From: Dehalococcoidia bacterium UBA2160
Lineage (GTDB): Bacteria; Chloroflexota; Dehalococcoidia; Lucifugimonadales; UBA1123
NCBI GenBank assembly: GCA_002328865.1
Contig: DCWO01000073.1
Location: forward strand, 1-48,203
Length of the DNA: 48,203 nucleotides
Direction: 5' to 3'
Shown here: positions 1-6,767 of the stretch, piece after piece
How positions within the stretch are numbered: the first letter of the stretch is position 1
Layout of the letters: the number at the start of each line of letters is the position of its first letter
Notes under the pieces: model-generated
Told to the model about the DNA's origin: nothing
Database searches by the model: none
The model's input: only the letters and a program-made list of their open reading frames with translations
Program-made: the position numbers and the translations under genes

Positions 1-79
1 AGCCGAAGGATCTGGTTGAATGCGACAATTGCCTCCCTGCGGGGCCCCAGATGCTTCGCCTGCGGTCTCAGCATGACAA
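1..79. repeat. Hairpin-type dispersed repeat, remnant A1
   Basis: A left-arm fragment (agccgaaggatctgg, cut by the window edge) faces a right arm at 47-79 (ccagatgcttcgcc ... tcagcatgaca). The right arm holds a five-base stem ATGCT (51-55) / AGCAT (70-74). Related copies lie at 39072-39171 and 45192-45222. No gene is recognisable in the first 339 bases; the rest of that stretch shows nothing I can name. Confidence 0.5.
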
Positions 80-339
80 TCTGCAAAACGACCGTTACTG
101 TTCAATGCATTGTACGCCCTGCGGACATAACGTTGCTCAGGGCGAACGGAGTAGTGAGCTCTCCATGTTGGCGATGCGTCGGAACCTGGCGAATCACAGT
201 GCCACTCAAGCACACACGACTCGATTTGTGTAATGAACTTGCGATTCAGGACGCCAGCCCTTCTGTCGATCCGCGCTGGTGACGTCACTACATGCGAGTG
301 TGCTGGCCGGCCAGTCCATAGCCCGCATGAAACGAAGGG

Positions 340-1071
340 TCAAGCGGAGGATTGCTCGGCGAGAGACCTGGCCCGCGCAACGTCTTCAGGGGTGTCGATC
401 TCAATCCATCTCAGGTCGTGAACCCGTTCGCACCCCATTGATACGGTGTTGCAGAGGCGATGGATTGCGTCTTCATACCCGACACCGTCGCCTTGCTCTT
501 CGACGAGTCGCTTTACGGCGCCCTGGAATTTCCGACTGCCGTCGCCGTCCATCTTCATGAGCCCTATCCACTCCCCGTGGATATCGAACGCGCCGTCCAT
601 ACCGCGGCCGACAGCCACGACACGACCATTGTCGATGCCCATCATGATCTCTTCCCCAGTGTTCACCGAAGACGAATCGACCAGCATAGCGTTGGGGTCC
701 GACGACTTCATGAGCCGGCGCATAAGCGGCGGCTCGAAATAGACGTCGCCGTCCATCAAAAGGGTGTCGCCGTTAATATCGAAGTTTTCGTATGCAGCCA
801 GGAGGGACAAGGCGCTGCCTTTTTCGTACTCAGGGTTCGTCGTGAAGCTGACGGCGCCTCCAAAGGCGTGCTCTTGCACGTGCCGTTTGATGAGATCACC
901 CCTGTATCCAATGACAATCCCGACTTCCGTGACGCCGGTCTCCGGCTCGGACAGCGCATCCAGGTAGTTGTGGATTAGGGACCGTCCGCCGAATTCCAGA
1001 AGGCACTTCGGGTCGACGGTGTAGTCGCGCAATCGGCGTCCGACTCCTGCCGCCAGGATGATCGCCATCAT
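340..1071 (-). CDS. Nucleotidyltransferase, probable aminoethylphosphonate cytidylyltransferase
   Basis: This 243-residue enzyme probably transfers a nucleotide, most likely CMP, onto 2-aminoethylphosphonate so that it can be attached to a lipid or glycan. The N-terminal loop LAAGVGRRL (residues 6-14), PK at 21-22 and the metal-binding stretch LLMDGDVYF (104-112) are the nucleotidyltransferase fold signature, and RWIEIDTPEDV (221-231) is a usual C-terminal motif of this family. It is the last gene of a leftward phosphonate operon. Its ATG overlaps the stop of the aminotransferase gene by four bases (ATGA), which suggests translational coupling. Fused aminotransferase-cytidylyltransferase proteins (PntC type) are known, which supports the pairing. 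The nucleotide and substrate cannot be read from sequence; a choline-phosphate or sugar-phosphate enzyme is the alternative. Confidence 0.8.
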   Translation of the reverse strand: MMAIILAAGVGRRLRDYTVDPKCLLEFGGRSLIHNYLDALSEPETGVTEVGIVIGYRGDLIKRHVQEHAFGGAVSFTTNPEYEKGSALSLLAAYENFDINGDTLLMDGDVYFEPPLMRRLMKSSDPNAMLVDSSSVNTGEEIMMGIDNGRVVAVGRGMDGAFDIHGEWIGLMKMDGDGSRKFQGAVKRLVEEQGDGVGYEDAIHRLCNTVSMGCERVHDLRWIEIDTPEDVARARSLAEQSSA

Positions 1072-2138
1072 TTTGCCAGCACTCTTCCCAGCGCGTTCAG
1101 GAACCCTCGGATGTCGTCTTCAGTCATCACTCCCACGGTTCCCAGGCGGAACATCTTCTCCTGGAAGGGACCCTGAGCATTGTAGATGAGATACCCCTGG
1201 TCCTTCAGCGGATCGTGAAGACTCGCGTACGTGAAGCCTTCCGGCATGCGGATCGACGTCATGGTGTTGGAGTACCAGTCGCGAGGAAGGAGCAGCTCCA
1301 AACCAAGCTCGGCAAGCCCGTCCCGCAGAACCGTGGCTATGCGTTCATAGTGGGCTATCCGATTTTCGACGCCCTCTTCCAGCAACTCCTCAAGGGCCAC
1401 TCGCAACGCTGCGAAGACTTGGACAGCCGGGGTGAACGGCGTCTCCCCTTTTTCCTCTTGCTCCAGGTGCGAGACAAGGTCTGTAACGAAGGCGGTTTGG
1501 CGCCGGCCTTGCATTACCTCGGCCAACTGCTCGTTGACGACGACGAATCCCGCGCCCGGCACCCCGCGAATACATTTGTTGGCCGAGCCCATGATCAAAT
1601 CGACGCCCCAGCCGGTCATGTCGAGCTCCTCGCCGCACACGCTGCTGACCGCATCAACCATGACCCACTTGTTGTGCCGCTTCCCGATGGCCGCGATCTC
1701 TTTCAAAGGGTTCAGGACGCCGGTCGTCGTCTCGTGGTGAATCAGATAGACCGTGTCGGCGTCAGTGGTGCGGCATTTGGCGTCGATCGCGTCGAGGTCT
1801 AGTTGACCGGTCCAACCGAAGTTCATGGTCTCGTGCGGGAGATCGAAAATCGAGGCGACTTTCGCCGCCCTTTCCCCGTAGGAGCCGTTGGCGAGTATTA
1901 AGATGCCCTTCGTCACACCTTTCATGGCCGTCAACGAACTCTCGATGCCGGTCGTTCCGGACCCTGTCAGGACCGCGCACCTGTACCCGGACGACACGCC
2001 ACATGCCTCGAGCAACATGGCTCGAACGTCTCGGAGAATGGCGCGGAACTCCGTGTCCCGGTGGCCGATATCCGGCAGCGTCATCGCGGCGCGGACGCTC
2101 TCGGTGATGTTGGCGGGACCTGGCGAAAGTATGAGCAC
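1068..2138 (-). CDS. phnW: 2-aminoethylphosphonate-pyruvate aminotransferase-like (class V)
   Basis: This 356-residue PLP enzyme belongs to aminotransferase class V. In this operon it most likely aminates phosphonoacetaldehyde to 2-aminoethylphosphonate. The N-terminus SPGPANITESVR followed by HRDTEF is typical of the PhnW/alanine-glyoxylate group. VDAVSS (161-166) carries the aspartate that holds the pyridine nitrogen, and SANKCIRGVPG carries the Schiff-base lysine (K188). The start is GTG at 2138, ten bases after AAGGAG. Only four bases separate it from the upstream decarboxylase gene, and its stop overlaps the downstream nucleotidyltransferase start. Sequence alone does not separate PhnW from serine- or alanine-glyoxylate aminotransferases; the assignment rests on the operon. 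Confidence 0.8.
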   Translation of the reverse strand: MLILSPGPANITESVRAAMTLPDIGHRDTEFRAILRDVRAMLLEACGVSSGYRCAVLTGSGTTGIESSLTAMKGVTKGILILANGSYGERAAKVASIFDLPHETMNFGWTGQLDLDAIDAKCRTTDADTVYLIHHETTTGVLNPLKEIAAIGKRHNKWVMVDAVSSVCGEELDMTGWGVDLIMGSANKCIRGVPGAGFVVVNEQLAEVMQGRRQTAFVTDLVSHLEQEEKGETPFTPAVQVFAALRVALEELLEEGVENRIAHYERIATVLRDGLAELGLELLLPRDWYSNTMTSIRMPEGFTYASLHDPLKDQGYLIYNAQGPFQEKMFRLGTVGVMTEDDIRGFLNALGRVLAK

Positions 2139-2142
2139 GCGA

Positions 2143-2715
2143 TCAGTTCTCCTTCAGCACGGAAGACTCGAACCGGTCTCGGATCTCTATAGGGGAGTGG
2201 GAAACCCGTCCAATGCCTTCGACAGGAGCGATGCCGGACTTCACGACGACCAAGTAGGGGCCGTCATCGCCGGCATACTCAGCTATGGCGCCTTCCAGAC
2301 TTTCGATGTCGTCCACCCGGACCACCTGTCGGTAGCCGGCGCTTCGGCCGATCTCGGCCAGGTCGACTTGAGAACTGATCGACGGTTGGGCCCCGGTCGA
2401 TTCATATGCCTCGTTGTCAAGAATTATATGAACCAGGTTGGCCGGACGCTCGGTGGCGATGAGAGGCAGCGTGCCGAGGCTCATCAGAGCGCTTCCGTCA
2501 CCCTCGAGCACGTACACTTTTTGCTCAGGCGAGAGCATCGCCAAACCCAGCCCGAAAGACGAAAGCAGTCCCATGGACCCGATCATGTAGAAATTCGCCG
2601 GCCGGTCGTGTGCCGTGAACACCTCGCGCGAGATCATGCCCACGTTGCTCAAAACCAGGTCGGTGGAATCCACGCGCTCAAGGATTCTTACTATGGCTTG
2701 GTATCGGTCGATCAT
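2143..2715 (-). CDS. Phosphonopyruvate decarboxylase, C-terminal TPP-binding subunit
   Basis: This 190-residue protein is the pyrophosphate-binding half of a thiamine-diphosphate decarboxylase. GDGS (72-75) followed by N101 in LDNEAYESTG is the TPP/Mg motif, and GSMGLLSSFGLGLA (46-59) is the usual helix before it. Known phosphonopyruvate decarboxylases (Ppd) are single chains of about 370-400 residues. Here the enzyme is split into two genes, as in the ComD/ComE sulfopyruvate decarboxylase. The ATG overlaps the stop of the N-terminal subunit gene by four bases (ATGA, 2712-2715), as expected for subunits made in equal amounts. The product would be phosphonoacetaldehyde. Sulfopyruvate decarboxylase is the main alternative, but the adjacent PEP mutase argues for phosphonopyruvate. 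Confidence 0.85.
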   Translation of the reverse strand: MIDRYQAIVRILERVDSTDLVLSNVGMISREVFTAHDRPANFYMIGSMGLLSSFGLGLAMLSPEQKVYVLEGDGSALMSLGTLPLIATERPANLVHIILDNEAYESTGAQPSISSQVDLAEIGRSAGYRQVVRVDDIESLEGAIAEYAGDDGPYLVVVKSGIAPVEGIGRVSHSPIEIRDRFESSVLKEN

Positions 2716-3206
2716 TCAATCACCCCGGGGGGGGCCAGCAACGCCCCTGGCGTCGAGCGATCGTCCATGGCCGCCAGCAATCGATCGAGTGCGGACTCCA
2801 AGTTGTCCGGTTCGAGCGTTTCATGGGGCACGTCTAGCAGGTCGAAGAACTCTGCGGACTTTTCACCCATGATCCAGTGCTCGGGCGCGTCGTTGGGCGG
2901 TCCGCCGTAACCTCGCCAACCGACGATGAGCAGCACCGGTATCTTGTACATCAGGCTGAAGGACGTCAGCGGGTTTACGACGTTGCCTATCCCCGAATTC
3001 TGCATAATCACGCCAGCCCGTCGCCCTGCAAAGTAAGCGGCGCTGGCCACACCCAGGGCTACGTCCTCGCGCACCGCCGGAACATAGCGAATGTCAGGGT
3101 CCGCTGCCATGGCGTTGTACGCGGTGCGAAAAGTGGAGTCAGGCACGCCCGAGAAGAACGTGATGCCGCGACCTTTCAGAGCGTCCCAAAACGTATGGGC
3201 GTCCAT
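2712..3206 (-). CDS. Phosphonopyruvate decarboxylase, N-terminal PYR-domain subunit
   Basis: This 164-residue protein is the pyrimidine-binding half of the split decarboxylase. It begins FWDALKGRGITFFSGVPDS, the usual opening of Ppd and ComD. E47 in VREDVALGVASAAY is the glutamate that activates the thiamine ring, and MQNSGIGNVVNPLTSF is the conserved following segment. It needs the partner at 2143-2715 to bind TPP. The start ATG at 3206 follows GGAGG at good spacing. The PEP mutase gene ends 52 bases upstream, so its product phosphonopyruvate would be drained at once, which matters because the PEP mutase equilibrium favours PEP. The fold is clear; substrate identity is inferred from the operon. 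Confidence 0.85.
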   Translation of the reverse strand: MDAHTFWDALKGRGITFFSGVPDSTFRTAYNAMAADPDIRYVPAVREDVALGVASAAYFAGRRAGVIMQNSGIGNVVNPLTSFSLMYKIPVLLIVGWRGYGGPPNDAPEHWIMGEKSAEFFDLLDVPHETLEPDNLESALDRLLAAMDDRSTPGALLAPPGVIE

Positions 3207-3258
3207 AGAGCCTCCATATACTCAACTTCGGATTTGCCGATTTTGCTTACGACGTACT

Positions 3259-5007
3259 TTAGTCTGCAACTAGGACGGCGGGCGCCATAGGCAGCATCTC
3301 GCTCTCAGCGACTGCGATGTCATGTTGATTGTGTATCTCCAGCCAGCCTTTGTGGATCTCAAGGCCGTGGACGGTGACGTCTCTGTTTATCAGCTCCTGC
3401 AACAGGTCCGTAACGGATGCCATGTTGAACGACCCAGCCTCGTGGAACGCTCCCCGCGCAGTCTGCTGGCAGTCTTTGTATGCGTCCAACAAAGTCTTGG
3501 CACCTTGCTCTGAGAAGTAGGCTATGCCGACGAACTCGTAATCCGCCACTTCCCTATCGATGTCCTTGCCGAGGCGGGAGATCTCCGTCAGCGCCGCCGG
3601 CTGAAGGCTCCGATGGTGGACCTCGCGCCTGTTCGCGCTTATGGCAAGATCGAGTCGCTTGTCAATTTCGTGCATGTGATACTGGTAGGAACCGTCCATC
3701 GCCAGAACGATGTCCTCTCCCGTGTCAACAAGCTTCTGAACAATCTCATGGTCGAACAGGATGTCGGAGTAGATGAGGACAAATCCCCGCTGCATGTGCT
3801 GCTCGGCCTGAAAGAGTGAGTACAGGTCGAAGGTTTCCTCATACCTCGGATTCTCGCACAAGGTGATCTCCTCATCCGCGTACCGAGTGCCGAACTGCTG
3901 CCCTTCGTGGCCTCGGACCACCACGATCTTGTTTATGCCAGTCCTGCGGACAGCTTCCAACTGATAATCCAGTATGTGCCGGCCGGCAACCTGAATCAGA
4001 GATTTAGGCGTGTCCGGGAATGCAGGGTCTCTGCCGGCCGCGGGAATAATGACGCTCAGCCGTTGCACCAGTGACGCCTTCCAGTCTCGCTCGGTGACCA
4101 GATCGAACCCGACCGTCGCGAATATCTCGGCCGTGGACGTGATGAATGGGTCGGCTTCCATGCTCCGGTCGCTCTCCAGAATCTGCTGCGCCACCTCTTT
4201 CATGGCTCTGTGCGATGCTCGTAGCATGTGGTTGGCGTGAATGACGATATTGAAACCGGCGGCGGCCAGCTCGGTGTCCGAGATGGAGTTGTACGTCGTC
4301 GGAACGCTTACCAGAACTGGGCGCTTCCCCAGCCTGCGACAGAGGGGTCCGTACGCTTCCGCGAAGGCAAGAATCTCCTCCGGATCTCGTTTGCTGGAGT
4401 GAATCATGATCCCGTCGGCGCCGGCGATGATGTACTGCTCGGCCCTGTCCAGCGCATCCTGGAGCCCAACGCCCGCGATGAGGCTCTCCAGGCGAGCGAT
4501 TACCAGGAAGTCGTCGGACAACCTGACCTCTCTGCCTGCCTGGATCTTACTGGCGAACACCTCGGGGTCTTCCAACGACTGGCTCGCTGAAGCGTCCAGG
4601 CTGTTGCGTTTGGGGTACACCTTGTCTTCGATGATGACGGCAGACACCCCAAGTCGCTCCAGGTGTCTGACCAAATATCGGAACTGAGCGGGATCGCCTC
4701 CCGTGTCCCCGTCGACGATGATTGGTTTGCTTGTTACGTTGAGGATCTCGTCTATCGTGTGTATGCGTGAGTCGTTGCCCACGATGGAGGCGTCGGGATA
4801 TCCTTTGGTGGCCGAGTCGGTGAGGCTGCTCTCCCAGAAGCCGTCGTACTCGAGAGTGGACCCATCCCGTTCAACCGTGGCGTTCTCAGCGATGATCCCG
4901 CTCAAACCGCTGTGGGTCTCCAGTATGCGCACGAATCCTTTGTCGTTGATGCACTCCATGAGCGCCCGAAGCCTTCGCCCCGGCGTGACTTTCGTTTCAA
5001 TTACCAT
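3259..5007 (-). CDS. pepM: Phosphoenolpyruvate mutase fused to nucleotidyltransferase
   Basis: This two-domain protein of 582 residues has an N-terminal PEP mutase (about 1-295) and a C-terminal nucleotidyltransferase (about 317-582). PEP mutase makes the carbon-phosphorus bond by rearranging PEP to phosphonopyruvate. EDKVYPKRNS (127-136) is the diagnostic EDKxxxKxNS motif that separates it from isocitrate-lyase relatives, and WESSLTDSATKGYPDAS (58-74) fits the active site. The second domain starts IIPAAGRDPAFPDTPKSLI and ends with GWLEIHNQHDIAVAE. ATG 5007 follows AAGGAAG by about ten bases. The frame stays open 85 codons further upstream, but that part lacks family features. It is the first gene of the operon. 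The fused domain may activate a phosphonate or alcohol for a polymer; its substrate is unknown. Confidence 0.93.
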   Translation of the reverse strand: MVIETKVTPGRRLRALMECINDKGFVRILETHSGLSGIIAENATVERDGSTLEYDGFWESSLTDSATKGYPDASIVGNDSRIHTIDEILNVTSKPIIVDGDTGGDPAQFRYLVRHLERLGVSAVIIEDKVYPKRNSLDASASQSLEDPEVFASKIQAGREVRLSDDFLVIARLESLIAGVGLQDALDRAEQYIIAGADGIMIHSSKRDPEEILAFAEAYGPLCRRLGKRPVLVSVPTTYNSISDTELAAAGFNIVIHANHMLRASHRAMKEVAQQILESDRSMEADPFITSTAEIFATVGFDLVTERDWKASLVQRLSVIIPAAGRDPAFPDTPKSLIQVAGRHILDYQLEAVRRTGINKIVVVRGHEGQQFGTRYADEEITLCENPRYEETFDLYSLFQAEQHMQRGFVLIYSDILFDHEIVQKLVDTGEDIVLAMDGSYQYHMHEIDKRLDLAISANRREVHHRSLQPAALTEISRLGKDIDREVADYEFVGIAYFSEQGAKTLLDAYKDCQQTARGAFHEAGSFNMASVTDLLQELINRDVTVHGLEIHKGWLEIHNQHDIAVAESEMLPMAPAVLVAD

Positions 5008-5404
5008 GACCTGTTCACTTCCTTTCGGTCCAGGGACGGCATCATGATGATTCACCGTGACCTGGTCTACTACACCATCCTCACCCGCAACAGGCGCGTA
5101 CAAATCCGTGGGGTTGGGAATCTCCGAAATGTCGTTCAATGCGTCGCCACGACGTACACGCTCGAAAATGATCTCCGGCCCTCTGCCGGAAATATCGTGG
5201 GTCGACGGCTGAACGGAGGGAGGACTTAGAGCTAATGTATCACGTATGCGAAGCGAACGCACATTTGAGGCGCTCGACGACCTTCCCTCTGCCTCGGTGA
5301 ATCGGGGACAGCGCCGTATGGTCGAAAGCAGATTGGCCGAGATTGGCGATCTAACGGAGCCTCGGTTTGCGGTCCGAAGAACAGAGCGACACAGGAGAGG
5401 TAAA
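5008..5404. other. Divergent intergenic region, phosphonate operon / amidohydrolase
   Basis: This stretch of about 400 bases separates the leftward phosphonate operon from the rightward amidohydrolase. It should hold both promoters, but I see no pair of -35 and -10 boxes good enough to call on either strand. The leftward frame of pepM is open through 5262 and could be a long N-terminal extension, though a well-placed ribosome binding site favours the start at 5007. Confidence 0.4.
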
Positions 5405-5494
5405 ATGCCTGGAGGGCTTCTGGTGCGATATCCCTCCGTCAGACACCAAACCGCTTCGGTTGGAGATGAGACATGGCAGAATACGACCTTCTAG
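5405..5494 (+). CDS. Possible 29-residue leader peptide before the amidohydrolase
   Basis: A short frame starts at ATG 5405 just after a strong ribosome binding site (AGGAGAGG, 5393-5400). It ends at TAG 5492-5494, overlapping the amidohydrolase start by 22 bases in another frame. Two small hairpins sit inside it: GGAGGG / CCCTCC (about 5411-5437) and AACCG-CTT-CGGTT just ahead of the GGAG of the next gene. This could be a translationally coupled leader or a start-site control element. The peptide itself resembles nothing I know, and it may be chance. Confidence 0.25.
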   Translation: MPGGLLVRYPSVRHQTASVGDETWQNTTF

Positions 5495-6612
5495 TCACGA
5501 ACGGGACCGTGGTGGACCCGTCTCAGTCGTTGAACGGCCGGCGCGACGTCGCATTCGTTGACAGGAAGGTCGCCGCGGTCGAGCGAAGCATCGCTGAGAG
5601 CTCAGCCGATGAAGTGCTCGATGCGTCGGACATGATCGTCGCTCCAGGATTGGTGGACCTTCACGTCCACGTCTACTGGGGTGTGGGTCACTACGGCATC
5701 GAGCCCGACCCCACTCAGGTCGCCCAAGGCGTGACCACCGCGGTCGACGCGGGGTCCGCCGGCGCCTGGACCTTCCCCGCGTTTCGACGTTACGTTATCG
5801 AGCGGTCCGCCACCCGACTCTACGCCTTGCTCAACATCTCGTCGATGGGCATGATCTCCCCGAAGATCGGTGAGCTTGAGGACCTGCGGTGGGCTGATGT
5901 CGAAGAGGCGGTGGCTGCCGGACGTTTGAATCGCGACCGCATCCTGGGGATCAAGGTTCGGCTCAGCCGGCCGTTGGCGGCGGACCACGACGTCGCGGCG
6001 CTGAAGCGCGCCATTGAGGCCGCCGAAGCGCTGGACTCTTTCGTGATGATCCATGTCGGAAACACGCGAACTCCGATGGAGGAACTGGTGGCGTTGCTTC
6101 GCCCAGGCGATGTCGTCACCCACGCCTACCACGGCAACGACCACGGCGTGCTGGACGACGCCGGACGTGTTTTGTCGGGCATCGTCGAGGCGCAAAACCG
6201 CGGCGTTGTTTTCGACATCGGTCACGGAGCGGGGAGCTTCTCGTTCGACGTGGCGGAACGGGCCCTATCGCACGGGTTTATGCCCGGAAACATCAGCAGC
6301 GACCTCCACGTCCACAACATCGCCGGTCCCGTGCACAACCAGCTCGAAACGCTCTCGAAGTTCCTGCACCTGGGCTTGTCGCTGGACGAGGTCATCCGGT
6401 TGAGCACGTCCTCGACCGCGGCCATCATCGGAGACGGCGGCAGCTTGGGCACGCTGAGGCCTGGCGCGGAAGGCGACGCCGTTGTCGCTCGGCTCGCCGA
6501 AGGAAAGTTCAAGTTCACCGACTCCAAAGGCGTGTCGGTCGAGGGCACGCAACGCTTGGAGCACGTAGCCACCGTCAAGGCGGGTCGACTCTACCATCCA
6601 TACCTTGGTTAA
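5473..6612 (+). CDS. Amidohydrolase/deacetylase family metallohydrolase
   Basis: This 379-residue cytoplasmic enzyme has the dihydroorotase-like TIM-barrel fold with a binuclear metal site. The likely ligands are H64 and H66 in VDLHVHVYWG, K161 in ILGIKVRLS (the lysine normally carbamylated), H194 in MIHVG, H217 in VTHAYHG and D277 in SSDLHVHN. The whole set is intact, so it should be active. The pattern fits the deacetylase subgroup of dihydroorotase relatives that cleave acetylated hydroxy or amino acids, not pyrimidine synthesis; no other pyrimidine gene is nearby. The start ATG follows GGAG by nine bases. It is followed by two TPP enzymes on the same strand, so it may deliver a deacylated acid to them. 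The true substrate is unknown. Confidence 0.8.
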   Translation: MAEYDLLVTNGTVVDPSQSLNGRRDVAFVDRKVAAVERSIAESSADEVLDASDMIVAPGLVDLHVHVYWGVGHYGIEPDPTQVAQGVTTAVDAGSAGAWTFPAFRRYVIERSATRLYALLNISSMGMISPKIGELEDLRWADVEEAVAAGRLNRDRILGIKVRLSRPLAADHDVAALKRAIEAAEALDSFVMIHVGNTRTPMEELVALLRPGDVVTHAYHGNDHGVLDDAGRVLSGIVEAQNRGVVFDIGHGAGSFSFDVAERALSHGFMPGNISSDLHVHNIAGPVHNQLETLSKFLHLGLSLDEVIRLSTSSTAAIIGDGGSLGTLRPGAEGDAVVARLAEGKFKFTDSKGVSVEGTQRLEHVATVKAGRLYHPYLG

Positions 6613-6767
6613 CGCGCCATAGCAGCTCGCTCAAGCGACGCGACGGATGGTTGCCCGCCCTATATCGATGGAGTATCCTACGCACTGGGCAGACAACGTA
6701 GCGCCCCTGTAATTCGGGAAGATTCGCAGGCGCATGGATGACGCCTACGGCATGAAAGGAGATCAGC

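Noticed and set aside
1888..2910. Open frame antisense to the aminotransferase and decarboxylase genes
   Set aside because: It crosses the boundaries of three real genes and has no motif or ribosome site.
5008..5262. 85-codon N-terminal extension of PEP mutase
   Set aside because: The sequence is low in family features and the start at 5007 has a good ribosome site and the normal family N-terminus.
6613..6767. Possible TPP riboswitch before the TPP enzyme genes
   Set aside because: I could not find the CUGAGA or ACCUGA core words or a matching fold here or at 8403-8743.
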